From Enoplosus armatus (Eukaryota; Chordata; Actinopteri; Centrarchiformes; Enoplosidae): a stretch of 64,000 nucleotides of DNA. Under the pieces are notes generated by a model. That model searched no databases. It was not told the origin of the DNA and saw only the letters and a list, made by a program, of their open reading frames with translations. Below, piece after piece: positions 14,146-25,670 of the stretch. The stretch lies in the NCBI RefSeq assembly GCF_043641665.1, contig NC_092203.1:3100001-3164000 (forward strand). Direction: 5' to 3'. Made by a program: the position numbers and the translations under genes. The number at the start of each line of letters is the position of its first letter. The stretch's first letter is position 1.

Positions 14146-17100
14146 CTGTGACGCCACACAAAGACGAGAGTGTTAATGGCTGCTCCATGCCAGAAGCACA
14201 GATGCATGAATAAGGTGCTTATGATTAACACCACACTGTATATTTCACTTAAATTTGCTTTGAATCTTGCAAAATCAATGGCACCTAGAAAACACCATCA
14301 TAAATCATCTCTACACAAACAGGCTCGGTGTTTATTTTCTGTGTTGCAAGAAAAACTGCTCACACCTTGTGCACACATTTATAGTTAAAGAGTGTAGCTG
14401 AAGTGATCACTACACAGTGCTTTTTCCCTTTCTCCCAGTAATCGTCACAATAGCCCACGAAGTAAGCCTGAAGTTACTTTGGGAGCCAGGGTGTTATTTT
14501 GGTAAAGGCATTTTGAGTTGACTAGCTAAGAAAGTCCAGCAACACATTGTGCCAACACCTATGTCTGTAGTGACAAAAATAATGTATATACACAAAATAA
14601 AAAGACATTTTATTACAAAGCCTTTTTACAGCTCCACACGGGATCCTGAAACCACAAAAATAACGGCTCCACTCTCAGACTGAGAATCCTGGCCAGTTGG
14701 GACAGTGTGAGACTGTGAATGAACATAGTGGCTGACACAAAGGTCACAGCACCGGATTAATTAGACCACAACCAGGAGAGGGAGCGGTATATATGCAGAG
14801 AACCACTCGCCCATGACCTTAAACTCCATGCTCTGCATTCACTAACTCGCTCGTGGTTACTCACTTCTCTTTTCTAGGTTTGATTTTGTCTGGTCTGCGC
14901 TGATCCTCGCGACTCTACATTTTTCGAGGGGCCAAAGAAAGAAAGGAAAGCTAATATCAATCTGTTGACTTGAGTCACAAATGACTAAATCTATCTCTCC
15001 CTCTCTAACTTTGTGTCCTTGGTTCTAACTCGTCTTGACTGCAACAAAATCCTAAAATGATGAGCCTCTTTTATTGGCCCAAGAACGTGTGTATTAAATA
15101 AACTTAAGAGACTCCCACTTTGGGTAAAGGTGGAATACACAGTATTAATCATATAGTGAAAGGTGTTAACAGACACACATGCATTTTCACACTCTGTCTC
15201 ACACACACAGACATCTGCACCTAAAAATTCTCCCTCTCTCTCTCTCAGTGATCGTCTCCCCGCCCAGGCAGATGCTGAGCAGCTGCCTTTGTGAACTGCG
15301 AAAGGCCCTGGGAGAGCAGAGAGCTGGGAAACACATTCACCATGGAGGGAAGTTTAGACTGAAAGCAGAACAACAACAACATGCCCACATGCCATCTCCA
15401 CTCGCTCCGGATAAAAAACAACCCTCATCCGTCCCCGGTAGATATATCCTCAACAGATGGGGAAGAGCTGTTTTAGTCATAACATGAGGTAAATATGGCT
15501 GCGGTGGGGCTTTCAGCACATATCCCGAGTCCAGCGAGTTGACAGTGGGCGTCAAAACTGGGCAGGAGTTGAGGCTGTTCAGCTCAACAAGTACGCACTC
15601 AGCAACACTTGCTACGATATCACAAGCTGAGTGGGGATGTTGTTTTCGAAGTAAAAGTGTAATTTCACTCTAACGGTATCCACCTGATGGCTAATGTATA
15701 ATGGCTATTGTAAATGATAGCTTTATCTCCTGCCATGATTACCCCCCATGTGAAATCAGCAATAAATAAAATGGTTCCATATGGGCCATTATTATATAAC
15801 AGTGAAATCAGATGGGAATTTCTGTTTTCTGTGAATCTACCTGAGGGCCTGTCACATGTCTGCACGCCCCCCAGGCAAAACACACCAGCTGGAAGATAAA
15901 CAGACATGTGAGTTAATGATCTGGTTTATAAAAGCATTAGGATGAATTACTGCCCAACATCAGGGTTTGGTTAAAAAATAATTTCATGAGAGAGCTGGGA
16001 GAGATATACTCTAATATGTTATTGATTATCTTACTGGGATCTTCATCCAGCCAATAACTGATCTGATCATTTAATTACTTTTGGATTATACTGCATCGTC
16101 ATGAACCATAAATATTCCCTTTTATTGACAATGTGTTTTAATTAACAGACTTTAACCTAAATTGTGTTGTTATCCTTTACAAGTATTAACAAGCAATAAA
16201 TTAACCCCCATAAAACGTTGATGAGCTCACAAACAACCTTTAAACATGGTTGAGGAATTTCATCAAGTGACCGTGAACCCTCCCCTGAACAGCGACTGTC
16301 CAATCTCCTACAACAACATAAGCGGCAAACATTAGCACGGCTCGCTAACTAGTTAGCTACAGCAGTAACCTAGCATTACTCCCAAAGCCAAGAGTTCCCA
16401 TTTCATTAGCTAACTACATTATTATGTGGTGTTACAATGCAGTTTAATTATTTCCATGTCTTCTACATGGACCATCAACTAGCAAGGATTTACCTGGAAA
16501 ATGCAGCTTTAGCGTCAGTCTTAATTGCATCATTAACAAGTTAGCATGGCATCATGTATGCAACCATCAAATGCATATTTAAGACGCAAGTTTTATCATT
16601 TTCATATGAATCATTAAACATTAAAAACTGTTACTTAGCTAGCTAGCTAAGGCTAATAAAAGCTGCCAGCGACAGTTGTAATTTCAGCCAGCAAAGTTTA
16701 GTTAACGACCCGTTGTTTCAAAAATGACCACAAATTTTGGGTGGTAAACCAGCGTTATCATTATAAGCTGTATACATGCCATGCTCGAATGGAAAGCTTG
16801 ACAGGCGTAGCATGCAGGGCTTATTTTCTGCCAAAACTGTCTAAAAATATTGGCTTTTACACGTTACCACAATATGATGTGCAACTCACACAATCGCCAC
16901 AGCAAAGTTGCTGCCTTGACAGCGCCACAAATATTTCAACAAGTGCCACTCTGAAGGAACGAATCTGTGACATGAATCACACACCCACACACAGACAGTG
17001 TTGTGTCAAAACAAAGTTCTTGGCAAAAAAGAAAGTGAGGGAAGTGACAAATGGAAATAGAAGCCAGGGGAGACGAAGAGATAGAGGGATGCGGTCAAGA

Positions 17101-18616
17101 GACGGAATGATGAAATCAAACTTGTGGACCACACTGATGACTAACTTTTCATTTGTCCAGTTTCATTTCTGCATTATTGTCATCAACACCAAATGTAGAA
17201 CTGGTATACACGTGTTCTGCAGCCTTGCTGATGCAGATGAAAGTGCATTTCCCGATGAGCTTATTGTATGAAAGGATGAAATGAAATAGAACAGCAGAGC
17301 AGCACTGGCTCTAGTTTAGACCCAGAAAACAATAGCTCAGAGTATTCCCATTCTTCCGGTGTAGTATGAAACACAGTGATACAGTGCTGTAAGGCAGATA
17401 GCCAGGAGACTGAGGCAATAACAAAACGCATTAATCGCAAACAGGCCTGACAGACTTGGTTGCTTTGTCCCCAAACACACAAACAATAATGACACGGTTA
17501 ATTGTGTGCAAGAATTTTGGGACTGATATGCAAACAAAGTCTGCCGTGGTCTCTCCACAGAATATCTTTCCTGTAGAGTACAAACTGCAGTTTAGGTCCC
17601 CTTTCACAAAGCTCCAAGACCGCGCACAGTGACATGAAGTGCTCTGACATAAGTGTTCAATAATAGTGGGAGAAATAATGCACAAAACAGCATCTGGACC
17701 TTACATTGCGCCTGAGGCTGAATCAATTTCCTCAGGGCACAAGGGAGCGGAAGCAGTTTAAGGTGTTATGTCGCAGACAAACAAAACCTGATGACAGGCA
17801 GGAGGAACGAGCGGGGCCATTAGTGCCCCCAGACTTATTGTTCCTTCTCTTTTCCTGTCAGTCAGAGCTGATGAGAGCCTTTTCAAAACAAACCAGGAGG
17901 ACCTCATCTACAGTCCTCGGCGGAGCAATCAGAGAGAGGATAGACTCGGCGGGTGAAAACATCGCCAACAACAGACGCTCCTGTGGCCTTTTGGGAAATT
18001 GTGGTAATGTATGAGCCGAAAATAGACTCATTGTCCCGCTAAGTGCCAAGCCTCAACGCAATGCTCATTGCACATGTGAGAGGAGCTGTTAAACCACAGT
18101 TGGCAGTGGCATCACAAGGTTAGAGAACTTCACAAATTACTGTGTGACTGACAGAATGATTTGAAGAAAGAGTGAGGCCTTGCTCCGACCAAAAAAAAAA
18201 CTACAGCGCCAGATAATTAACCGTCGATTGCCCAATCAGAGCTGCGCAACAGCCACTTGAAGGAAACTGGTTATACTGGGACAACAGCCAACGTGTGTGT
18301 GGGGGGTTTTGAAAGAGACGGTGCATGCTCAGCAAAACCTCTCTGGATAAACATCTAGGTCTCTGTACTTTTTTTTTTTTTTTGTCACTGTAGGAGCGAT
18401 ATCTTCTGGTGGCCATCTACTGTGGAGATGTAGTTTTTGTATCATCGCTACAGAGAATGCATTACAGCCCCTACAACGATGGTTATAAGTATAAGTATTT
18501 TTCTAGAACAGAAAAACGCAGCTAATTTGCTTCATCAGGACTGAGTGTGTGTGGTTTGATCAGATTTGACTGACAGAGCTGGCAACTGTCGAGAACATAA
18601 CTTTTCAGGTACTTAC
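14146..18616 (-). other. mgat5 intron between coding exons 8 and 9
   Basis: A phase 2 intron of 4.5 kb. It contains AGCTAGCTAGCTAA-type simple sequence around 16320-16360 and 16638-16653, A/T-runs at 18189-18199 and 18369-18383, and a 176-codon plus-strand open frame at 16741-17271 that has no ATG at its beginning and resembles nothing I know. No exon was recognised. Confidence 0.65.
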
Positions 18617-18751
18617 TGGTAGTGGACCCAGGAAGGTCCCAGCGTCTTCTTAAACTGGGTGAGGCCCACGATGTCGATGTAGATGAGCTCAACCACCTTG
18701 TCACCCTGGGTCGGGCAACTGGACTTGTTCCCCATGACCTTGCGCATGATC
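18617..18751 (-). CDS. mgat5: mgat5 coding exon 8
   Basis: A 135-base exon completing Glu326, encoding residues 327-370 and starting Gln371. It contains a conserved N-glycan sequon at Asn334 (NKS; human NRS), Cys338 (partner of Cys172), and the strongly conserved block VELIYIDIVGL followed by TLGPSWVHYQ. The donor is GTAAGT, a perfect consensus. The frame agrees with both neighbours. Confidence 0.97.
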
Positions 18752-19940
18752 CTAAGGAGAAAGGTTTGGAATTAAAATCAACTTTAAAATCAACAAATCT
18801 ACCCAGATATGTCAAAAAAAAGTAAAGATTCAGGTATCATGATCACACACAGTACAGGTTTAAAGCGTGCAGGGGGTAATTCTGTTCCCAATCTGAATAC
18901 ATGATCATTGGCATATTTGATAATGAGGTACCAATCTACAAAGCTACTAAGCAGTGGAAAAATATTAGTCCAGAAGAGGGCTGAACATTTCTTAATAGCA
19001 TTTGTGTATCAAAACTAACCTAACCTAATGACCTTTGAACATTAAAAAGTATTTACTTCCTGCCTTACTGCGTCTTTGTGTCTTTACAGGGGAGCAAAAG
19101 ACAAAAATCATCTCTGACATAGTGAGGACGGTACATGGAGGCTAGAAGGCCTTTAGTCTAATAGCCCAGACTGCAGAGGCACAGCAGTTCACAGCAGCTC
19201 ACACGTTACTGTATCCATGTCAAACAGTATGCACCCACTAGACAAGGTGAGTCAGCGTGCCAAAAAACACCCACAAATATTACACAAATAACACGGGAGC
19301 TAGATTTGTTTACCCTCAGTCAAATAACCTTAAGCAAATAAAGAGAGTTGTTGGTTTACCTGAAACCAAACAAAAGATGCTTTGACTTTAGTCCCTGTTC
19401 ATTTAGGGTTTGGAATATACAGCACCAATGCAGCAAAAATTACGCAAATATGTTGTTTGGAATTGAGCGTTTCGTCCCTCCCAAAGAGTTCCTATATATG
19501 ACCTAAGATACACATCACCTAGATACACAACAATCATTATAATATTGGCTCAGGCTGTGTTTGGCTTAAGAGAGTACTCCACTGTCAGACACACGATGGA
19601 CAGCAGAACCAGAGATCATCTTTTTTATTCAATGCATTTTTTGATTATTTTGATAAGGAAGCCTACATAACACACGACGCAGCTCGACCACCAGCAGTTT
19701 GGTCAGAGGTTTGGGTGTGTTATGCTAGCAGTGGCTGGAGGCCTGGAGCCTCAAGCAGAGCTGAGGGGCGGGCTACAGAGGTCTGGTAAGCTCACTTCTT
19801 TCTAATTCTTGAGGCACTTTATCAGACTTCACACAGCTCCCTCTGAGACCAAAAACGGCTTTATAAAACTTTCTTTTCACATATGTAGTAGTTTCTTAAC
19901 ATATAGTACTAAGGCATATCATAGTGTGTTTGGTACTGAC
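18752..19940 (-). other. mgat5 intron between coding exons 7 and 8
   Basis: A phase 2 intron of 1.2 kb, AT-rich, without recognised repeats or exons. The donor is GTCAGT and the acceptor CCTTAG. Confidence 0.7.
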
Positions 19941-20110
19941 TCTTTGAGCTCGGCCAGGGAGGCTGAGATGCGAACATCATGGCCCAGCAGGTACAGCGTG
20001 GTTATGAGATCACTCCATTGGACCAACTCGCCCAGTGGGCCACCGCTGAAGGCGTTTTCGGCTATTTTGAAGCCTGACTCCTTGGTCAGAAGGCCCAAGT
20101 GCACCAGGAT
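19941..20110 (-). CDS. mgat5: mgat5 coding exon 7: catalytic glutamate
   Basis: A 170-base exon encoding residues 270-325 plus two bases of codon 326. It is the first Rossmann-type segment of the GT-B fold (family GT18): ILVHLGLLTKESGFKI, then SGGPLGELVQWSDLI, then YLLGHDVRISASL. By register Glu297 in PLGELVQW corresponds to the catalytic base of human MGAT5. Conservation with mammals is nearly complete. The donor is GTCAGT after AAAGA, a weaker variant, but it is the only choice that keeps the frame into the next exon (GA|G, Glu326). Confidence 0.97.
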
Positions 20111-21798
20111 CTGACAGAAGGGGGGAAAAAGTAGTGGAACAAAATATGTGACACTCATAGCATAGAATACATGTAGAATAACATTTTATGAATACTGCAA
20201 TTTACAGTCAGTCCTTCTGTAGAGCATTAATACAACACTTGATAAGGGTCCCTATGGGACATGCATTGTCTGGTCAAGGCTAGTGCAACAGAAGCTAGCT
20301 TGAAAAAAAGCTACCATTAAGGTGTATAATGTAACATCTGGACACCTTTACTTTCCTACACAGATGAAAGTAGAAAATGGTGCAAACAATTCAAAAGACA
20401 CCCCATCGGTTTCGCATTTGAAAATATTTACATGGGGGGGTGCAAAAAAAACATGTTTATCCTCGTAGAGGACTGTGAAAGCAGTTCCACTTTTCCCTGT
20501 ATGCTGTCAGGTGCACAGCGCACATGCTGAGAAAAATGCATGCAACTTAACTAAAACAGGAACCACACACGCACACACACGCACAGGATGGTTTTCAGTT
20601 GCTGAGGGGAACACAGTGTTCCACAGCAGGAGTAGGAAGCAATAGCAGGCTTTGTTTGAAGTGACCGACGCATTTTTCATTGTTGACAGCCAGCCCCAGT
20701 CCCAGAGCACACTAGTCACGGATTAATACGTGCGGATTAATATCCAAAAGAGATTAGCGGCTGAAATAAAGACCTGGCTTTGAAAGTATCAGGACTCTGT
20801 ACTAAGAGAGAAAAACGCTCTCTGTTTAATTACGGACCGAACAGATTAAACAGAGAAACCGAAAAGTAAGGGAGGATAGGTAAGATACCGCAGATGGATA
20901 GGTGAAGGTTCTTGTTTCTTGTCTTCTCTGCTTTGCTAAAGGGGATGCTGCTTTGCATCAGCACCAAGGTATCATGGGAATGTGATGTAAATTATTCACA
21001 AGGCCAGGGGAAAGTGTGGAGTACATTATTCAGTGCTGGGAGCTGCTACCAGCTTGGGACACAATGGAATATCCATGTCAGTCCTCTCCCACCAGCCATT
21101 TCTTCCCTGAGTAAAAGTAGGGCGGTCTACAAGTGTGAATAAGTGTGTGTATGAGAGTGTGTGTGTGTACCTATTTCAACAGGCTAGAAGCTAAAGGGAG
21201 GCGTTTTCAGAAAGTTCTTGACAGGGTTACATTCCACTAATGTTCAGGAAGATAAACAATAAAAGCCAATAGTTTCATTAATATTCATTTGTGATATTTT
21301 TTTGAGAGAGTATGAGCTGCACCTTCTCGTCTAAATTTGGAATTAGACTCATTATATCTGCTTGCACCTGTTTCTGTAGCTGAGTGTGTGTCTGTTGGCT
21401 TGTTAAAGTAATAATGTGTGACAATTTTAAATGGTATTCTGTCACAAACTGACATATTAGTTACGCCTACATTATATCCAGCTCAAAAAAGCTTTTCATT
21501 CAATATTCTAAACACTGTGTCTAGCAGATCTGGCGTAGTGGAAGTGACACATTTTATGTTTCAGGAAGCAAGAACAATAGTTTCTTTGGAATAAATACAA
21601 AAACAGGTGTGTAACTGTTGACATGAATAGCCTAAAAAGAGCAATACAAACTTTATCAAGACCAAACTTGAGGGAAAGAAAACTCGCAATAAGAGACGTG
21701 ATGTGCAGCAGATTTGGGTAGCAGCTGCCACCAAAAATGTCTTTGATCTCGCATGATTTCTCCAGTGAACAATGATTATTACTGTACGTTACGCCCAC
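20111..21798 (-). other. mgat5 intron between coding exons 6 and 7
   Basis: A phase 0 intron of 1.7 kb. I see only short CA patches (20565-20584) and AT-rich unique-looking sequence. No exon or mobile element was recognised. Confidence 0.7.
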
Positions 21799-21960
21799 CT
21801 TCTTCCTCCGACGCCTGGCCAGGTTCTGCTTGGCAGCCAGCGAGCGGACGGCGCTGACCCACGGCTCAGCCATGCGCTTGATCCTCAGCATCATCCAGCG
21901 GAACTCCTCGCGTTGTGACATGACGCGATAAAGCTCGTCGAAACTGGTCTGGACCTCCGC
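21799..21960 (-). CDS. mgat5: mgat5 coding exon 6: start of catalytic region and basic patch
   Basis: A 54-codon exon (residues 216-269), phase 0. Its first 17 or so residues (AEVQTSFDELYRVMSQR) are weakly conserved, then EEFRWMMLRIKRM and LAAKQNL match MGAT5 closely. It ends with the basic run RRRRKK at residues 264-269, exactly where human MGAT5 has the KRKRKK motif reported to give the secreted enzyme its growth-factor-releasing, angiogenic activity. The acceptor is GTGCGCAG and the donor GTGGGC. Confidence 0.97.
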
Positions 21961-23421
21961 CTGCGCACACAGAGGCAACATGCAACAGTGGTACAGTTAG
22001 TATAGATATGCTACCACTGAACAGTATGTTAGGAGCAGTTTATTTCAAAGCTGTAAATCTAATCTAATCTGGAACACTGTGTTCAATTTGTTATCCAGCT
22101 GCTGCGCTGTATTATCTTTGTTTCAAGTGCTTTTATCCTTCTTTCTGCTGCTGCCATGACGTAACCCCATGGGGATCTTTGAAAATGTATCTAATCTAAT
22201 TTAGAATTGCAATATTGACTACTGCAATTTACAAATGGCTGAAGGGCTGTTTTGTTGGAGGGATACCCTTCTCGAAGAAATGCAGTAACGAAACTAAGAG
22301 CTCGTGCTCAAATGCAGATGGATTAAATGGACAGAGAAAGAAAAGCAGGGGTGGGTTGGAGATGACTGAATGTTTAATATGTTACACCATTTGTCTATGT
22401 GTCCCTATTTGTCTCAGAAGTCTCTCTATTCCTTGAAGCTGGAGTTCAAGTGTTTCTGTTGAGGTGATAATAACCGTCATAAAGTGTCAGAGACATCTGC
22501 AGAGGAAATTATACGTCAAGGGCATACAGAAATGTGCCTTTTTACTGACAACGTACGCGTGAGATCTCTCCTGAGAGCAAGACATCAAAGGAACATCAGT
22601 ATAAATCTTTAGAGTAAAAAAAAAAATACTGACTTCTGAAAGGCACTGTATTTATGGTGACAACAAACACTGGAGCATTCAGACTGTGAAGCCCTCTGTG
22701 TTACGAGCCAACATGAGCTCTGGCTGTATAGTCTGAAAGGAGTGAATACATCAGTCACACCTTTAATAGCTCATTTATAAGAAGGCTTTAGGGAGGAGAG
22801 GAGGGGAAGGCAGAGGAAAAGGAAAGGAAATGATTATGTCCAAATGTTTATTAAATGAGACTTGATGGAAAACAAATCAAGCCCTAAAACATGTGATACA
22901 ACTGTGTGTTGTGTCATCCTGTGATCTAAAAGTGGTGACTAAGCAGAATACAAAATACAGAACTGAAAATGAGGCTACTGCCGGCCACATTCCCAGAATT
23001 TGTTGAATCACACTCCACTATAATATAACTCCCTGAATACCACACAAGACATTATAAAGGTGAAAATATCAGTGCTTTTCATTCATGTATTTCAGATCTT
23101 GAAATTCAAGGACTTGTGGACAGCCCGAGCAGAAGGAAGAGAAGCAGTGAATGAGACAGAGCCAGTGAGAGGAAGACAAAGGGAGCAAAGGAGAAACCAC
23201 AGTGCCATTACCAGCTGCTAAGGTGTCTGAAACAAGGCTGTTGGAGGGCATTAGCATCCCTCATCACGACAGGAAATCACTTCCGCAGACTGAACCTATT
23301 AAAATCTGGGCCTGAATTAAAATTTCCAAAGCCGGTCAAATGGCATCTCCCCAACACAAAGGGCTCAGTGCTGTTGATGCACCCGGAGAGGGGATGAAGA
23401 GTGCTTAATATTGATTCACCC

Positions 23422-23422
<1 letters not shown>

Positions 23423-23452
<30 letters not shown>
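23423..23452 (+). repeat. (CAG)10 trinucleotide repeat, intronic
   Basis: Ten uninterrupted CAG units on the plus strand, so CUG in the mgat5 pre-mRNA. It lies in the intron between coding exons 5 and 6 and is followed by a G-run at 23460-23471. Confidence 0.95.
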
Positions 23453-23453
<1 letters not shown>

Positions 23454-23985
23454 GGGACGGGGGGGGGTGGGGGTTTTGAGGAGCGCTGATACCGTGGACT
23501 GCGCACAAGCTGGTCGGCCTGGAGAAGCTCTCTTAAGTGGGATTTGAGTGAGCTGCCGCATTGGCAGGGATAGAAGATCATTATTCCAGATTTGTCCCAA
23601 GGTCCCGTCACTCCAGCTTTGGTCTCCGAGAACCACTTGACTCCTTTATGCCGTCGAGGCATGTTGACACTGTGGATCAGCCTCAGCCTGCTTGTTCATT
23701 TGCTGCCTCGTTATAAAATGGGATCAAACGCGCTGCGGTGGAAATTACCTCTGACACTTAACTGCCATTTCGGTACATTTTAAACAATTATATATTAAAA
23801 ACTATACTCACTTAGTGAGTGTTTCCTAAAATGAAATATCCCATTAAATGGCATTGAGTGTCATTTTCTTCTGTGGTGTCTCCGCATTACACAGGATGAT
23901 GGAGTGGGACTTAACGTCGAGAGGGACTCGGTTTAAACATTTATGCTAATGGAAAAAAACTTGCTGTCACAAAGTCTGGAGTTGT

Positions 23986-23997
23986 CACACACACACA

Positions 23998-24089
<92 letters not shown>
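23986..24089. repeat. long (CA)n microsatellite
   Basis: A 104-base CA tract with a single AT interruption near its start. It is the longest simple repeat in the window and lies 250 bases from mgat5 coding exon 5. Confidence 0.97.
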
Positions 24090-24090
<1 letters not shown>

Positions 24091-24338
24091 GCCTGTTTAA
24101 AATTAATACATTCAAACCACTTGGACCACAACTGTGACATCTGAAATGTAATCTGACACCCAAATATATCCCAATAACCATTTTCTACTTATGATGCTAT
24201 GTCAGAACGGCATTGCTCAGTTTTAAGTCCATACAGTTTCATGATAGCAGCAACTGCAAGTAGTTGTGCTGCGAGAACCTGTTAACAACACAAAATGTCT
24301 TTTTACAGATAACAGGCGCTGTCTGCTGTGTTTCTCAC

Positions 24339-24410
24339 CTGTCCCCTCCTGTCTATTTCTTCATTCAGGGTCTTTGTCCTCCAGGGCAGGCGAGGACACC
24401 AGTTCTCCAC
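24339..24410 (-). CDS. mgat5: mgat5 coding exon 5: VENWCP segment
   Basis: A 24-codon exon (residues 192-215), phase 0 at both ends. It starts VENWCPRLPW, as in MGAT5, with Cys196, the partner of Cys156. The second half (RTKTLNEEIDRRGQ) differs strongly from the mammalian sequence I recall (which continues RAKNPYEEAD), although the total distance to the next conserved block is the same. The acceptor is TTGACAG and the donor GTGAGA. It is too short to appear as a convincing open frame and was found by looking for the missing segment between exons 4 and 6. Confidence 0.93.
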
Positions 24411-24476
24411 CTGTCAAATCAAAAGCACCTATTTAGTTTAATGGAGACAAACATAATTTCTTACCAACTGGTAACT

Positions 24477-24479
<3 letters not shown>

Positions 24480-24523
<44 letters not shown>
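24480..24523. repeat. (CA)n microsatellite
   Basis: A perfect 44-base CA run just upstream (in transcript order) of mgat5 coding exon 5, 70 bases before the acceptor. Confidence 0.97.
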
Positions 24524-24524
<1 letters not shown>

Positions 24525-25543
24525 CCAGCTAATGCACATTTAGTAGCTGTTGTTCAAAGCTTCTGCTGCCAGGGGTGGTAATATTTGTGCTAATGAAGAC
24601 AAGTGTCTGAACTTGGAACATGGGTTGAAGAACAAAAACACCACTGGAAGTGCAGGAGTGTATTCATCCTGCATGTGAGGAAACATTCGTTATATGATCC
24701 AATGCTCAACACAAAGATCAGTAGATCGAATGAGTTATGAAAAATCAATAGCTAGATTATTGCTGGAGACAGAAACTCTAAGTATTATCAGTATTTCTGG
24801 CTGCTTCGGTCATATCTTACTTGGACAGGACCTGCTGCCTGCAATCCATTAAAATTCAGGAAAAATACAAAACATGTTCAAGCAGGCGGCCATTGAGGGA
24901 GAAGAAAGGTAAAAATAATGTAAGAAATAACCCAACTGTCATATTGCTGCACTTTTGTTCCTGCTGTTGTGCTCAACAGAGAGCTACTGTAAAGTTATTC
25001 ACAATTCATCTTTCAATTTGCTGCAATATTTTTTACAACTTGTCACTTTCTGATGTCTGATGTCTGATGTTGTCTCGCCCGGGCTGCAGTCTCACTTCCT
25101 GTGCGCATGTCTATTAAAAACTGTGCTGCAGATTTCACACCTACGTCTCCCAGATGCGATTTCCTTTAAGTGTTTAGCGGTTTAAAAAAGGGGGCCACAA
25201 ATCCACAGTAGATAAATACCCCCCATAGACCTCTCGAGGCAAACAAAGGGCTGTAATAAATGCCCAGACGGGACGAAAGGTCACCGCCATACACAGAGGA
25301 GACGGCGTCAGGTGGATCATTGTTTTGTGTCAATGTCAAACAGATACCACTCGGACTTTGCCAGTTCATGAACACCAATTTTACTGTGATTATATGTGAT
25401 GCAAATTCACTTCCTCAACTTCTCTGTTCCAGCATTTCCTTCCTCTTTTGTGAAGCATGATTGGCAACTGACCATAGGGAAGTGTGCGTGCTCTGTAAAA
25501 GCCACCAGAGCCAAGGTAGGTGTGTTTCTTCTCCTTCTCAAAC

Positions 25544-25600
25544 CACACAGACACACACCCACACACACACACCCACACACACGCACACGCACACACACGC

Positions 25601-25653
<53 letters not shown>

Positions 25654-25670
25654 CGCACACGCACGCACGC
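25544..25670. repeat. compound (CA)n/(CG)-interrupted microsatellite
   Basis: About 127 bases of CA with CCCA and CGCA interruptions, including GCACGCAC units at its end. Confidence 0.95.

Larger units (their letters stand above)
21961..24338 (-). other. mgat5 intron between coding exons 5 and 6
   Basis: A phase 0 intron of 2.4 kb. It contains the longest uninterrupted microsatellite, (CA)n at 23986-24089, a perfect (CAG)10 at 23423-23452, a G-run at 23460-23471, and ATCTAATCTAATCT simple sequence at about 22056-22070. The 119-codon minus-strand frame at 23277-23636 is poly-Ala from the CAG tract and has no supporting features. Confidence 0.7.

Noticed and set aside
23277..23636. Minus-strand frame with a poly-Ala stretch
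   Set aside because: The alanine run comes only from the (CAG)10 repeat; no gene features surround it.
23933..24581. Open frames encoding poly-His/Thr or poly-Val/Cys
   Set aside because: They are translations of CA/TG microsatellites; the same artefact occurs at 188-497, 25390-25801, 27554-27815 and 57018-57269.
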